64,000 bases of DNA from Crossiella equi (lineage in GTDB: Bacteria; Actinomycetota; Actinomycetes; Mycobacteriales; Pseudonocardiaceae): the NCBI RefSeq assembly GCF_017876755.1, contig NZ_JAGIOO010000001.1:5875786-5939785 (forward strand), in the 5' to 3' direction. The notes beneath the pieces were generated by a model. That model was not told the DNA's origin. It saw only the letters and a list, made by a program, of their open reading frames with translations, and made no database searches. The first letter of the stretch is position 1; each line of letters begins with the position of its first letter. Below, piece after piece: positions 26,286 through 33,933 of the stretch. A program made the translations under genes and the position numbers.

Positions 26286-28324
26286 GCGAGGGCGTGCGCT
26301 GGACCAGCGGGGACTTCCTGCACCTGCCGGTGCTGCGGCCCCCGGAACCCGAGGACACCCTGGCCGAGCCCAGCCCGGTGCCCGAGCCGGACCGCCGGTG
26401 CGGGGCCTGCTTCCGCGCGGTCGGCCGGGGCCACGACGGCAGGCCGGGGCGGCTCAAGGGCTACTGCGGGCACTGCGGCGCGGCCTTCGACTACACCCTC
26501 AAGCTCAAGCCCGGCGACCTGGTGGAGAACCGCTACCAGGTGCTCGGCTGCCTGCCCCGGGGCGGCCAGGGCTGGGTGTACCTGGCCCGGGACACCCACC
26601 TGAAGCTGGACGTCGTCCTCAAAGGACTGATCAACTCCGGTAGCGGGGCCCTGGCTGGGCGGGCTATCGCGGGCATCGAACGCGACATGCTCACCGCGCT
26701 GGACCACCCGAACATCGTGCGCGTGATCAGCCTGGTGCTGCACGAGGGCCACGAGTACATCGTCATGCAGTACGTTGCCGGGTGGTCGCTGGAGCAGCTC
26801 AAGGCCGCCGCCGAACCGCTGCCGCTGGAGCACGTGCTGGTGTTCCTGCTGGAGGTGCTCGCCGCCTTCCGCTACCTGCACGAGCGCGGCCTGCTCTACT
26901 GCGACCTGAAGCCCTCCAACGTGATCCGCGGCCGTGACCGGATCAAGCTGATCGACTTCGGCGGGGTGCGCAAGGTCGGCGACCGGTCCACCCCGACCGT
27001 GGTCTCGCAGAAGTACCAGGTGCCCGAGCACGAGCGCCGCACCGTCGGCCTGACCGTCAGCTCGGACCTGTACAGCGTGGGCAAGGTGCTGGCGGACCTG
27101 TTCGCCGCCACCCCGCTCGGTCGCGCCCCGGTGGACGAGAGCGACCACACCGTGCGCGCGGTGCGGGCCCTGGTCGCCCGCGCCACCTGTCCCGACCACG
27201 CGCACCGCTTCGCCAGTGCGGCCGAGCTCTCCGACGCGCTGACCGGGCTGCTGCTGGACGTGCTGTCGTTGCGGGAGAACGCCGAACGGCCGTGGACCAC
27301 CATGCAGTTCCGGCCCAGCGCGCTGCTGCTCGACGACGGCCTGGGCACCGTGCCCGCACTGGCCGAGTGGACCGACCGCGAGCGCGACCCGTTGGCGCCC
27401 TTGGACTCCGGCCTGCCCACCCCGGCCGGGGCGGCGGTGCGCCTGCCCACCCCGCTGCCCGACCCGGCCGACCCGGAGTACGGCTTCCTCGCCGCCGTGC
27501 AGGACACCGGGCCGCACCGCGTGCTGGCCAAGCTCGGCACCGCCCCCTCGGCCAGCCTCGGCGTGCGGCTGGCCGAGTGCCGGGCCCAGCTGGAGCTCGG
27601 CTGGACCGACCTGGCGCACGACACCCTGCAACGCCTGGCCGACCCGCCGCGCGCGTACTGGCGGCTGGACTGGCACTGGGCGCTGGTGCGCCTGGCGCTC
27701 GGGCAGGTCGGTCGTGCCGAGGCCCGGTTCGCCCAGCTCGCCACCCGGCTGCGCGGTGAGTACGCGCCCCGGCTGGCCCTGGGCTACTGCGCCGAGTACC
27801 GGGGTGACGTGGCCGAGGCCAGGGCCTGGTACGCCTCGGTGTGGCGGCGCGACCGCAGCCGGGTCAGCGCCGCGTTCGGACTGGCCCGCCTGCACCTGCG
27901 GGCCGGGGACCGGGGTGCGGCGGTGGCGGTGCTGGACGAGGTGCCGCAGGTCTCCCGCTACTACGACCCTGCGCGCATCGCCGCGGTGCGGGTGCGGCTG
28001 GCCACCCTGGGCCGGGACCGGCCTTCCGCCCAGGACATCCTCGACGCCGCCCACCGGCTGCCCCTGCTCTACCTGGACGACGGCGCGCCGCAGGGCTCCG
28101 CGCGCACCCGGCTGACCGCGGTGGTACAGGCGGTGGCCTTGCGCAACAAGGACTTCGCCGCGCTGGACGGGACCGAGGCGCTGGGCGAGCAGCCCACCGA
28201 GGACTCGGTCCGGCGCGGCCTGGAGCGCACCGGCCGCGCGCTGGCCGGGTACGCGCCGACCCCGGCCGACGCCGCCCGGCTGGTCGACCTGGCCAACGCG
28301 GTACGACCGAGGACGTGGTGGTGA
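26282..28324 (+). CDS. PknG-like Ser/Thr kinase: zinc finger, kinase, TPR (system gene 2)
   Basis: This 680-residue protein has the PknG order. A rubredoxin-like zinc site (C40, C43, C62, C65) comes first. The kinase domain follows, with a glycine loop PRGGQGWVY, Lys114, Glu133, the catalytic loop Asp208 (CDLKPSN) and Asp225 of DFG. A TPR-like helical C-terminal half begins around residue 400. No transmembrane helix is present, so it is soluble. Mycobacterial PknG controls glutamate metabolism and lies beside a membrane protein and a solute-binding protein, much as here. GTG 26282 overlaps the protease stop. The kinase looks active; its substrates are unknown. Confidence 0.9.
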   Translation: MSEGVRWTSGDFLHLPVLRPPEPEDTLAEPSPVPEPDRRCGACFRAVGRGHDGRPGRLKGYCGHCGAAFDYTLKLKPGDLVENRYQVLGCLPRGGQGWVYLARDTHLKLDVVLKGLINSGSGALAGRAIAGIERDMLTALDHPNIVRVISLVLHEGHEYIVMQYVAGWSLEQLKAAAEPLPLEHVLVFLLEVLAAFRYLHERGLLYCDLKPSNVIRGRDRIKLIDFGGVRKVGDRSTPTVVSQKYQVPEHERRTVGLTVSSDLYSVGKVLADLFAATPLGRAPVDESDHTVRAVRALVARATCPDHAHRFASAAELSDALTGLLLDVLSLRENAERPWTTMQFRPSALLLDDGLGTVPALAEWTDRERDPLAPLDSGLPTPAGAAVRLPTPLPDPADPEYGFLAAVQDTGPHRVLAKLGTAPSASLGVRLAECRAQLELGWTDLAHDTLQRLADPPRAYWRLDWHWALVRLALGQVGRAEARFAQLATRLRGEYAPRLALGYCAEYRGDVAEARAWYASVWRRDRSRVSAAFGLARLHLRAGDRGAAVAVLDEVPQVSRYYDPARIAAVRVRLATLGRDRPSAQDILDAAHRLPLLYLDDGAPQGSARTRLTAVVQAVALRNKDFAALDGTEALGEQPTEDSVRRGLERTGRALAGYAPTPADAARLVDLANAVRPRTWW

Positions 28325-29706
28325 TGGCGTTCGTACTGCGCTGCGGTGCCCGGCACTACCTGCCGGTCGGCGACCGGCTGCTGTCGGTGCTGCTGGAGGT
28401 CACCGGCGACGGCGCCGAGGCGGCCGGGCAGGCGCCGGAGGCGGCCGAGGTGATCCTGGTCGACTGCTCCGGCTCGATGTCGCTGCCGCCGACCAAGCTG
28501 GCCGCCGCGCGCAAGGCCACCTCGGCCGCGGTGGACGCGCTGCGCGACGGCGTGCACTTCGCGCTTGTGCAGGGCACCGGCCGGGCGCACATGCTCTACC
28601 CGGACCGCCCGGAGCTGGTGCGCGCCACCCCGGAGACCAGGGCCGCCGCCCGCCGGGCCACCACCACGATGGTGGCCAGCGGCGGGACCGCGATGGGCAG
28701 CTGGCTGCTGCTGGCCCGCGACCTGCTGGCCGCGCACCCCGGCGCCATCCGGCACGCGGTGCTGCTCACCGACGGGCAGAACGTGGGCGAGACCGCGGCG
28801 CAGCTGGACCGGGTGCTGGCCGCGTGCACCGGCGAGTTCACCTGCGACGCCCGGGGCATCGGCGCGGACTGGGAGCCCCGCGAGCTGCACCGCATCGCCT
28901 CGGCCCTGCGCGGCCGGGCGGACGCGGTGCGCCGGGTGGGCGACCTGGCGCGGGACTTCACCGGCATGGTCACCGAGGCCATGCGCAAGGTCGTGGTGGA
29001 CGTGCGGCTGCGGGTGGCCTGCGAGCCCGGGGTGCGGCTGTGCTTCGCCCGCCAGGTCTTCCCGGTGGAGGCCGACCTGGGCGAGCCGGGCCCGGAGATC
29101 TCCGCCGGGTCCTGGGGCGCCGGTACGCGGCACTTCCACCTGGGCTTCGAGTTCGACGGCCCGGGTGAGCCGACCGGCGAGGACCTGCCCTTCGCCGACG
29201 TCGAGCTGGCCGTGGTGCCACCGGGCGGGGTCACCGCCGAGCCCACCGGCCAGCAGCGGCGGCTGACCGTGCAGTGGACCGACGACAGCGGCCTGTCCAG
29301 CCAGTACGAGCCGGTGCTCGCCCACTACGCCCGCCAGACCGAGCTGCGCCGCCTGGTCCAGGCCGGGTGCGCGGCCCTGGACCGGGGCGAACACCCGGAC
29401 GCCCTGGACCTGCTCGGCCGCGCGGTGCGCCTGGCCCAGGAGACCGGCAACCACGAACAGCTCGGCAGGCTCGGGCTGCTGGTGCACGTCGAGGACGCGG
29501 CGGCGGGCCGGGTGCGGCTGCGCGAGGGCGTGTCCGCGCAGGAGCTGCGGGTGGCCGAGGCCGGTTCGGTGCTCAGCGCGTTCCCGGACCTGCCGGTGGA
29601 GGAGCTGGCCGCCGACCTGCCGGACCGGGTGTGCGCGTGCTGCGGGCTGTCCTGGCCGGGACAGGCCCGGTTCTGCGAGGAGACCGGACGGGAGCTGCCG
29701 CGATGA
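28324..29706 (+). CDS. vWA-domain protein with C-terminal zinc-ribbon half (system gene 3)
   Basis: This 460-residue protein carries a von Willebrand A domain with an intact metal-ion-dependent adhesion site: D47-C-S49-G-S51, a threonine in GGTAMG and the aspartate of LTDGQN. A beta-rich segment and helices follow. The C-terminus has CACCGLSWPGQARFC, a small zinc-binding ribbon-like motif. No signal peptide is present, so it should be a cytoplasmic adaptor. Its ATG shares one base with the kinase stop (28324). vWA proteins in bacterial conflict systems act as assembly hubs; a specific partner here is inferred from operon order only. Confidence 0.85.
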   Translation: MAFVLRCGARHYLPVGDRLLSVLLEVTGDGAEAAGQAPEAAEVILVDCSGSMSLPPTKLAAARKATSAAVDALRDGVHFALVQGTGRAHMLYPDRPELVRATPETRAAARRATTTMVASGGTAMGSWLLLARDLLAAHPGAIRHAVLLTDGQNVGETAAQLDRVLAACTGEFTCDARGIGADWEPRELHRIASALRGRADAVRRVGDLARDFTGMVTEAMRKVVVDVRLRVACEPGVRLCFARQVFPVEADLGEPGPEISAGSWGAGTRHFHLGFEFDGPGEPTGEDLPFADVELAVVPPGGVTAEPTGQQRRLTVQWTDDSGLSSQYEPVLAHYARQTELRRLVQAGCAALDRGEHPDALDLLGRAVRLAQETGNHEQLGRLGLLVHVEDAAAGRVRLREGVSAQELRVAEAGSVLSAFPDLPVEELAADLPDRVCACCGLSWPGQARFCEETGRELPR

Positions 29707-30800
29707 GGTGGTGGCGGAGACAGGACACGCGGGCGCGGCTGATCCTGCTGCGCAACGTGACCATGCTGCTGGTCCTGGCGCTGGGCGGCGGGGCGAGCTT
29801 CTTCTACGCCCAGATGTCCGGCGCGGCGACCACCGCGAGCGCCCGCGCGGTACCGGTGTTGCGGGAGATCACCAACGCGCACACCGCGTTGCTGCGCGCG
29901 GACATCTCGGCGGTGAAGGCCTTCACCAACGGTTCGGTGGCCCTGGTCGGCGCCGGCGACGAGCACCGCGACCGGCTGGCCACCGCCACCAGCGGGCTGA
30001 CCAGGGTGGCCGAGCTCAACCAGGCGGGCCCGGAGGGCATCCAGCAGATCCAGCTGGTGCAGAGCCTGCTCGCCGCCTACAGCAGCTCGGTGGAGCAGGC
30101 GGCCAGCCAGTTCCGCCAGCCCGGCGGCCGGGCGCTGGGCACCGCCGACCTGTGGCAGGCCTCGCGCCTGCTGCACGAGGACCCGGGGGTGCTGCCGGAG
30201 CTGAAGAAGGTCGAGGCGCAGCAGCGGCAGGCACTGGACCAGGCGGTCTCCGGTGGCGCGCCCTCGGTGCTGACCGTGCTGCTGTGGGCGGTACCGGGCG
30301 CCTTGGCACTGGCCCTGCTGATCGGCGGCCAGGTCTGGCTGGCCCGGCACTTCCGGCGGCTGCTCAACCCGTGGCTGCTCGCGGCGACGGTGCTGGTGTG
30401 CGCGGCGCTGGGGCCCACGGTCTGGGTGTTCGACTCCCAGCAGCGCCTGGCCTCGGCCGAGGCCGAGCTGGGCGCGCTGGACAGGCAGTGGGACCTCAAC
30501 GACTTCGCCCTGACCGCGAAGGCCCGACACGGCATGTGGGACCTGCTCGGGGTGCCGTGCCGCCCGCGGGTGGACTGCGGGCCGACCGTGCGCGAGTTCG
30601 TGGACAACCTGCCGGTGTTCTGGCGCGAACGGGACGAGTCCGCGCTCATCCGGACCGGCGAGGAGGTGGCCGACGGGGTGTCCGAAGTGGACCAGAGGTG
30701 GGGCTGGGTGGTGGTGCCCCCGGCGGCGGCCCTGCTGGCGGTCGTGCTGCTGGCGGTGGGCTTGCAGACGCGCATCCACGAGTACCGGGTGGGCCGGTGA
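29703..30800 (+). CDS. Four-TM sensor-like membrane protein (GlnX-like topology; system gene 4)
   Basis: This 365-residue membrane protein has predicted helices near residues 15-35, 195-220, 225-250 and 335-355. They leave two extracytoplasmic loops of about 160 and 85 residues. The first loop is helical and resembles a four-helix sensor bundle. The second contains a cysteine pair (VPCRPRVDC). The layout resembles mycobacterial GlnX, which couples an external binding protein to PknG; sequence homology was not tested. ATG 29703 overlaps the vWA stop and the stop overlaps the next GTG. A role relaying a ligand signal to the kinase is inference. Confidence 0.75.
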   Translation: MRWWRRQDTRARLILLRNVTMLLVLALGGGASFFYAQMSGAATTASARAVPVLREITNAHTALLRADISAVKAFTNGSVALVGAGDEHRDRLATATSGLTRVAELNQAGPEGIQQIQLVQSLLAAYSSSVEQAASQFRQPGGRALGTADLWQASRLLHEDPGVLPELKKVEAQQRQALDQAVSGGAPSVLTVLLWAVPGALALALLIGGQVWLARHFRRLLNPWLLAATVLVCAALGPTVWVFDSQQRLASAEAELGALDRQWDLNDFALTAKARHGMWDLLGVPCRPRVDCGPTVREFVDNLPVFWRERDESALIRTGEEVADGVSEVDQRWGWVVVPPAAALLAVVLLAVGLQTRIHEYRVGR

Positions 30801-31993
30801 GGCGGCTCGCGGCGCTGGCCGCGGTGGGCCTGCTGCTGGCCGCGGTGCCCGCGTGCACCGCGGCGGCGGAGCCCGAGATCACCGTGCTCGCCTCGTGGAC
30901 CGGCGAGGAGGAGGCCGCGTTCATGAAGGTGGTGAAGGGGTTCACCGACACCACCGGGCTGCGGGTGCGGTACCGGGGCACCCGTGCGCTGGGCCAGGTG
31001 CTGGCCGCCGAGGTGAAGACCGGGCGCCCGCCGGACATCGCGGTGCTGCCCGGGCTCGGCGACCTCATGCCGTACGTGCGCGACGGCAAGGCGCGCCAGC
31101 TCGGCGCGGACGTCGACGAGAGCCAGCGCCAGGACGCGCGCTCGCAGTGGCCGCAGCTGCAACGCGGCGGGCGCAACCAGCTGTACGCGATCCAGGTCAA
31201 GGCCGACCCGAAGGGCCTGGTGTGGTTCAACCCGCGCCGGGGCACCCCGCCGGACACCGCCGAGGGCCTGCTCGCGGGCGGCGGCTGGTGCCTGGGGCTG
31301 GGCTCGGCGGCCACCTCGGGCTGGCCGGGCACCGACTGGATCGAGACGCTGCTGCTCCAGCGGTACGGACCGGAGCTGTACCAGCGCTGGGTGGCGGGCG
31401 GGCTGCCGTGGACCGATGACCGCGTGCGGCAGGCCTGGCTGGACTACGGCCGGGTGGTCCCGGCGACGGTGCCCGCCACGCTGCTCACCGACTTCGCCGA
31501 CGCGGGCGCGCCGATGTTCGACCCGCGGCCGGGCTGTTCGCGCGAGCACCAGGGCGGGTTCATCGCGCTCGCCTACCGGGGCCGGGAGTACGAGCGGGAC
31601 TACGACTTCCGCCCGTTCCCGCCGTTCCCCGGCGCACCGCAGGCCAGCCTGGTCTCGGCCGACCTCGCCGCCCTGTTCACCGACAACGGGCACGCCAGGG
31701 CGCTGCTGCGCCACCTGGCCGCCAACCCGGTGCCGCAGCCGGGCACCGAGGCGCTGGCCACCCGGCTGACCGGCCGGGCCAACAGCGAGCAGCCGATGTG
31801 CTTCGACGCCTCGGACCTGATGCCGGTCGAGCTGCGCACGGTGTTCTACCGGGCGGTGCTGGAGTTCACCGCCAACCAGGCGGGCCTGCCCGAGCTGTTG
31901 GCGCGGCTGGAGAACGTCCGCCTGGACCTGGTGCAGCCCTCGGCGGACCAGACGCAGTGGGTGACCGTCTCGTGTGGGAAGGGGAGAGCATGA
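30797..31993 (+). CDS. Solute-binding lipoprotein (system gene 5)
   Basis: This 398-residue exported protein has a signal peptide ending in VPAC, a lipobox with Cys20 as the lipidation site. It reads like a type-1 (sugar-type) extracellular solute-binding protein: ITVLASWTGEEEAAF, then PPDIAVLPGLGDL about 60 residues on. No ABC permease or ATPase gene is nearby, so it probably senses rather than imports a ligand. It occupies the place of GlnH in the glnX-glnH-pknG gene set but looks like a different binding-protein family. GTG 30797 overlaps the membrane-protein stop. Confidence 0.8.
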   Translation: MRRLAALAAVGLLLAAVPACTAAAEPEITVLASWTGEEEAAFMKVVKGFTDTTGLRVRYRGTRALGQVLAAEVKTGRPPDIAVLPGLGDLMPYVRDGKARQLGADVDESQRQDARSQWPQLQRGGRNQLYAIQVKADPKGLVWFNPRRGTPPDTAEGLLAGGGWCLGLGSAATSGWPGTDWIETLLLQRYGPELYQRWVAGGLPWTDDRVRQAWLDYGRVVPATVPATLLTDFADAGAPMFDPRPGCSREHQGGFIALAYRGREYERDYDFRPFPPFPGAPQASLVSADLAALFTDNGHARALLRHLAANPVPQPGTEALATRLTGRANSEQPMCFDASDLMPVELRTVFYRAVLEFTANQAGLPELLARLENVRLDLVQPSADQTQWVTVSCGKGRA

Positions 31994-32373
31994 CCGAGCT
32001 GGTGCGGTTCGAGCTGGCGCAGGGGGGCGCGGTGACCGTGGAGGTGGAGGAGCAGCCGGGGGTGGTGCGCGCGGCGCGGCCCGGGCAGCTGCTGCACGAG
32101 GCCACCGCGAAGTTCGAGACCGCGCTGGCCCAGGTGCGACAGGCGGCCGACGCGGCGCTGCGCCAGTTCCAGGACCTGGGCCCGGACGAGGTGGAGCTGA
32201 AGTTCGGGGTGAAGCTGGACGCCCAGGCCGGGGCGGTGATCGCCAAGACCGGGGTGCAGGGGCACTTCGAGGTCAAGCTGAAGTGGCAGCGGCAGCCCGG
32301 TCCGCCGGAGGACGTGGTCGAGGAGCAGGGCGGCGCCAAGGCCGAGGCACCGGCGCCCGCCGCGGAGGAGTGA
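31990..32373 (+). CDS. Trypsin-co-occurring domain (Trypco1/CU044_2847-like) protein (system gene 6)
   Basis: This 127-residue soluble protein begins MTELVRFELAQGGAVTVEVEE and contains DEVELKFGVKLDAQAGAVIA, matching from memory the small domain named for co-occurrence with trypsin-like proteases. It ends in a disordered Pro/Ala/Glu tail. Its ATG overlaps the preceding stop (31990-31993) and a hairpin follows, so it closes the six-gene operon. Its biochemical role is not known; in this context it may be an adaptor or substrate of the protease encoded first. Confidence 0.8.
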   Translation: MTELVRFELAQGGAVTVEVEEQPGVVRAARPGQLLHEATAKFETALAQVRQAADAALRQFQDLGPDEVELKFGVKLDAQAGAVIAKTGVQGHFEVKLKWQRQPGPPEDVVEEQGGAKAEAPAPAAEE

Positions 32374-32403
32374 GCGGGCGCACAGTCGCTCACAGGCCTG
32401 GGG

Positions 32404-32435
32404 ACGCCGCGGTGCGGACGACTTCGCAGCGGCGT
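32404..32435 (+). terminator. Terminator-like hairpin after the six-gene operon
   Basis: ACGCCGC (32404-32410) pairs with GCGGCGT (32429-32435), and TGCG (32413-32416) pairs with CGCA (32425-32428) inside it. It lies 30 bases after the last stop codon and 69 bases before narK. Confidence 0.6.
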
Positions 32436-32504
32436 CACACACGGCGCCTGTCCGGGTAACCCGCGCTTCCTACGGTCGGCCCACCCGAGGAGACGGAGGC
32501 CGCC

Positions 32505-33824
32505 GTGACCGCACAGACCCGCCGAGGCTGGATCGAGCACTGGGAGCCGGAGGACCCGGGTTTCTGGGCCCGCACCGGCCGCCGGATCGCCACCAGGAAC
32601 CTGGTGTTCTCGATCCTGGCCGAGCACCTCGGCTTCTCCGTGTGGCTGCTGTGGAGCGTGGTCACGGTCAGCCTGCCCGCCGCCGGGTTCGACTTCTCCG
32701 TGGACCAGCTGTTCTGGCTGGTCGCGGTGCCGAACCTGCTCGGCGCGCTGCTGCGCCTGCCCTACACCTTCGCGGTGCCGCGCTTCGGCGGCCGGGCCTG
32801 GACCACGGTCTCGGCCTCGCTGCTGCTCGTCCCGACCGGGCTGCTCGCCTGGGCGGTGTCCGACCCCGGCACGCCGTACTGGGTGTTCCTGCTGGTCGCG
32901 GGCACGGCGGGGCTGGGCGGCGGCAACTTCGCCTCGTCCATGGCCAACATCTCCTTCTTCTACCCCGAGTCCCGCAAGGGCTTCGCGCTCGGCCTGAACG
33001 CGGCGGGCGGCAACCTCGGGGTGGCCGTGGTGCAGCTGGCCGTGCCGCTGGTGATCTCCGGGGCCACCGGCATCAACCTGGTCTGGGCCGGGCTGATGTG
33101 GCTGCCGGTGATCATCGTGGCCGCCGCCTGCGCCTGGTTCTTCATGGACTCCCTCACCGTGGCCCGCTCGGACTTCCGCTCCTACGCGGCCGCGCTGTGG
33201 CAGCCGCACACCTGGGTGATGTCCTTCCTCTACATCGGCACCTTCGGCTCGTTCATCGGCTACTCGGCCGCGCTGCCGCTGCTGATCAACCGCACCTTCC
33301 CCGAGTCCAAGGCCGGGTACTTCGCCTTCCTCGGCGCGCTGGTCGGCTCGCTGTCCCGGCCGCTGGGCGGCTGGCTGGCCGACCGGTGGGGCGGCGGCCG
33401 GGTGACGCTGTGGACGTTCCTGGCCATGGGCATCGGCGTCGGCGGGGTGCTGGTCGCCTTGTCCCAGCACAGCTTCGCGCTGTTCCTCGGCTCGTTCCTG
33501 TGGCTGTTCGTCACCGCGGGTGTGGGCAACGGCTCGACCTACCGGATGATCCCGGCGATCTTCAGCGCCCGCGTCGCCGACCCGGCCTCGGCCAAGCGCC
33601 AGGCGGCCGCGGTGATCGGCATCGCGGGCGCGGTCGGCGCGCTCGGCGGGTTCCTCATCACCCGGGCCTTCGCCACCTCGCTGACCAGCACCGGCTCGCT
33701 CGCCCCCGCGCTGGTCGCCTTCCTGGCCTGCTACGCCCTCTGCCTCGCGGTCACCTGGTGGTGCTACCTGCGGCGGCGGGTGCTGGTGGTGCGGCTGCCC
33801 AGCCTCGCGCACGCGGGCGTCTGA
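32505..33824 (+). CDS. narK: Nitrate/nitrite MFS transporter NarK
   Basis: This 439-residue transporter has about 12 transmembrane helices. The two nitrate-signature regions are visible, GGGNFASSMANISFFYP near residue 140 and GNGSTYRMIP near residue 345, with conserved arginines in the helices. It imports nitrate and/or exports nitrite across the cytoplasmic membrane. GTG 32505 follows GACGGAGG. It starts a plus-strand run leading into nirB 109 bases on. It fits assimilation together with the nitrate reductase encoded 11 kb upstream. Confidence 0.93.
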   Translation: MTAQTRRGWIEHWEPEDPGFWARTGRRIATRNLVFSILAEHLGFSVWLLWSVVTVSLPAAGFDFSVDQLFWLVAVPNLLGALLRLPYTFAVPRFGGRAWTTVSASLLLVPTGLLAWAVSDPGTPYWVFLLVAGTAGLGGGNFASSMANISFFYPESRKGFALGLNAAGGNLGVAVVQLAVPLVISGATGINLVWAGLMWLPVIIVAAACAWFFMDSLTVARSDFRSYAAALWQPHTWVMSFLYIGTFGSFIGYSAALPLLINRTFPESKAGYFAFLGALVGSLSRPLGGWLADRWGGGRVTLWTFLAMGIGVGGVLVALSQHSFALFLGSFLWLFVTAGVGNGSTYRMIPAIFSARVADPASAKRQAAAVIGIAGAVGALGGFLITRAFATSLTSTGSLAPALVAFLACYALCLAVTWWCYLRRRVLVVRLPSLAHAGV

Positions 33825-33858
33825 CGCACAGGCCCCTGAACTGGGGCGGGAGTTTTTC

Positions 33859-33874
33859 GTAACGCGGGTGCAAC
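33859..33874 (+). promoter_or_regulatory. Candidate GlnR box upstream of nirB
   Basis: GTAAC-N6-GCAAC (33859-33874) matches the actinobacterial GlnR consensus GTnAC-N6-GaAAC with one base off. It lies 60 bases before the nirB start. GlnR is the known nitrogen regulator of nirBD in actinomycetes; binding here is inferred. Confidence 0.45.
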
Positions 33875-33933
33875 ACCGGTGACCCGGGGCCGACACGGCC
33901 ACTCAAGACGATGGCCTCACGAGGAGGAAGCCC

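Noticed and set aside
26282-31993. Naming the kinase, membrane protein and binding protein pknG, glnX and glnH
   Set aside because: The architecture is similar, but the binding protein looks like a sugar-type family rather than the amino-acid-type GlnH, and the operon has three extra genes, so function may differ.
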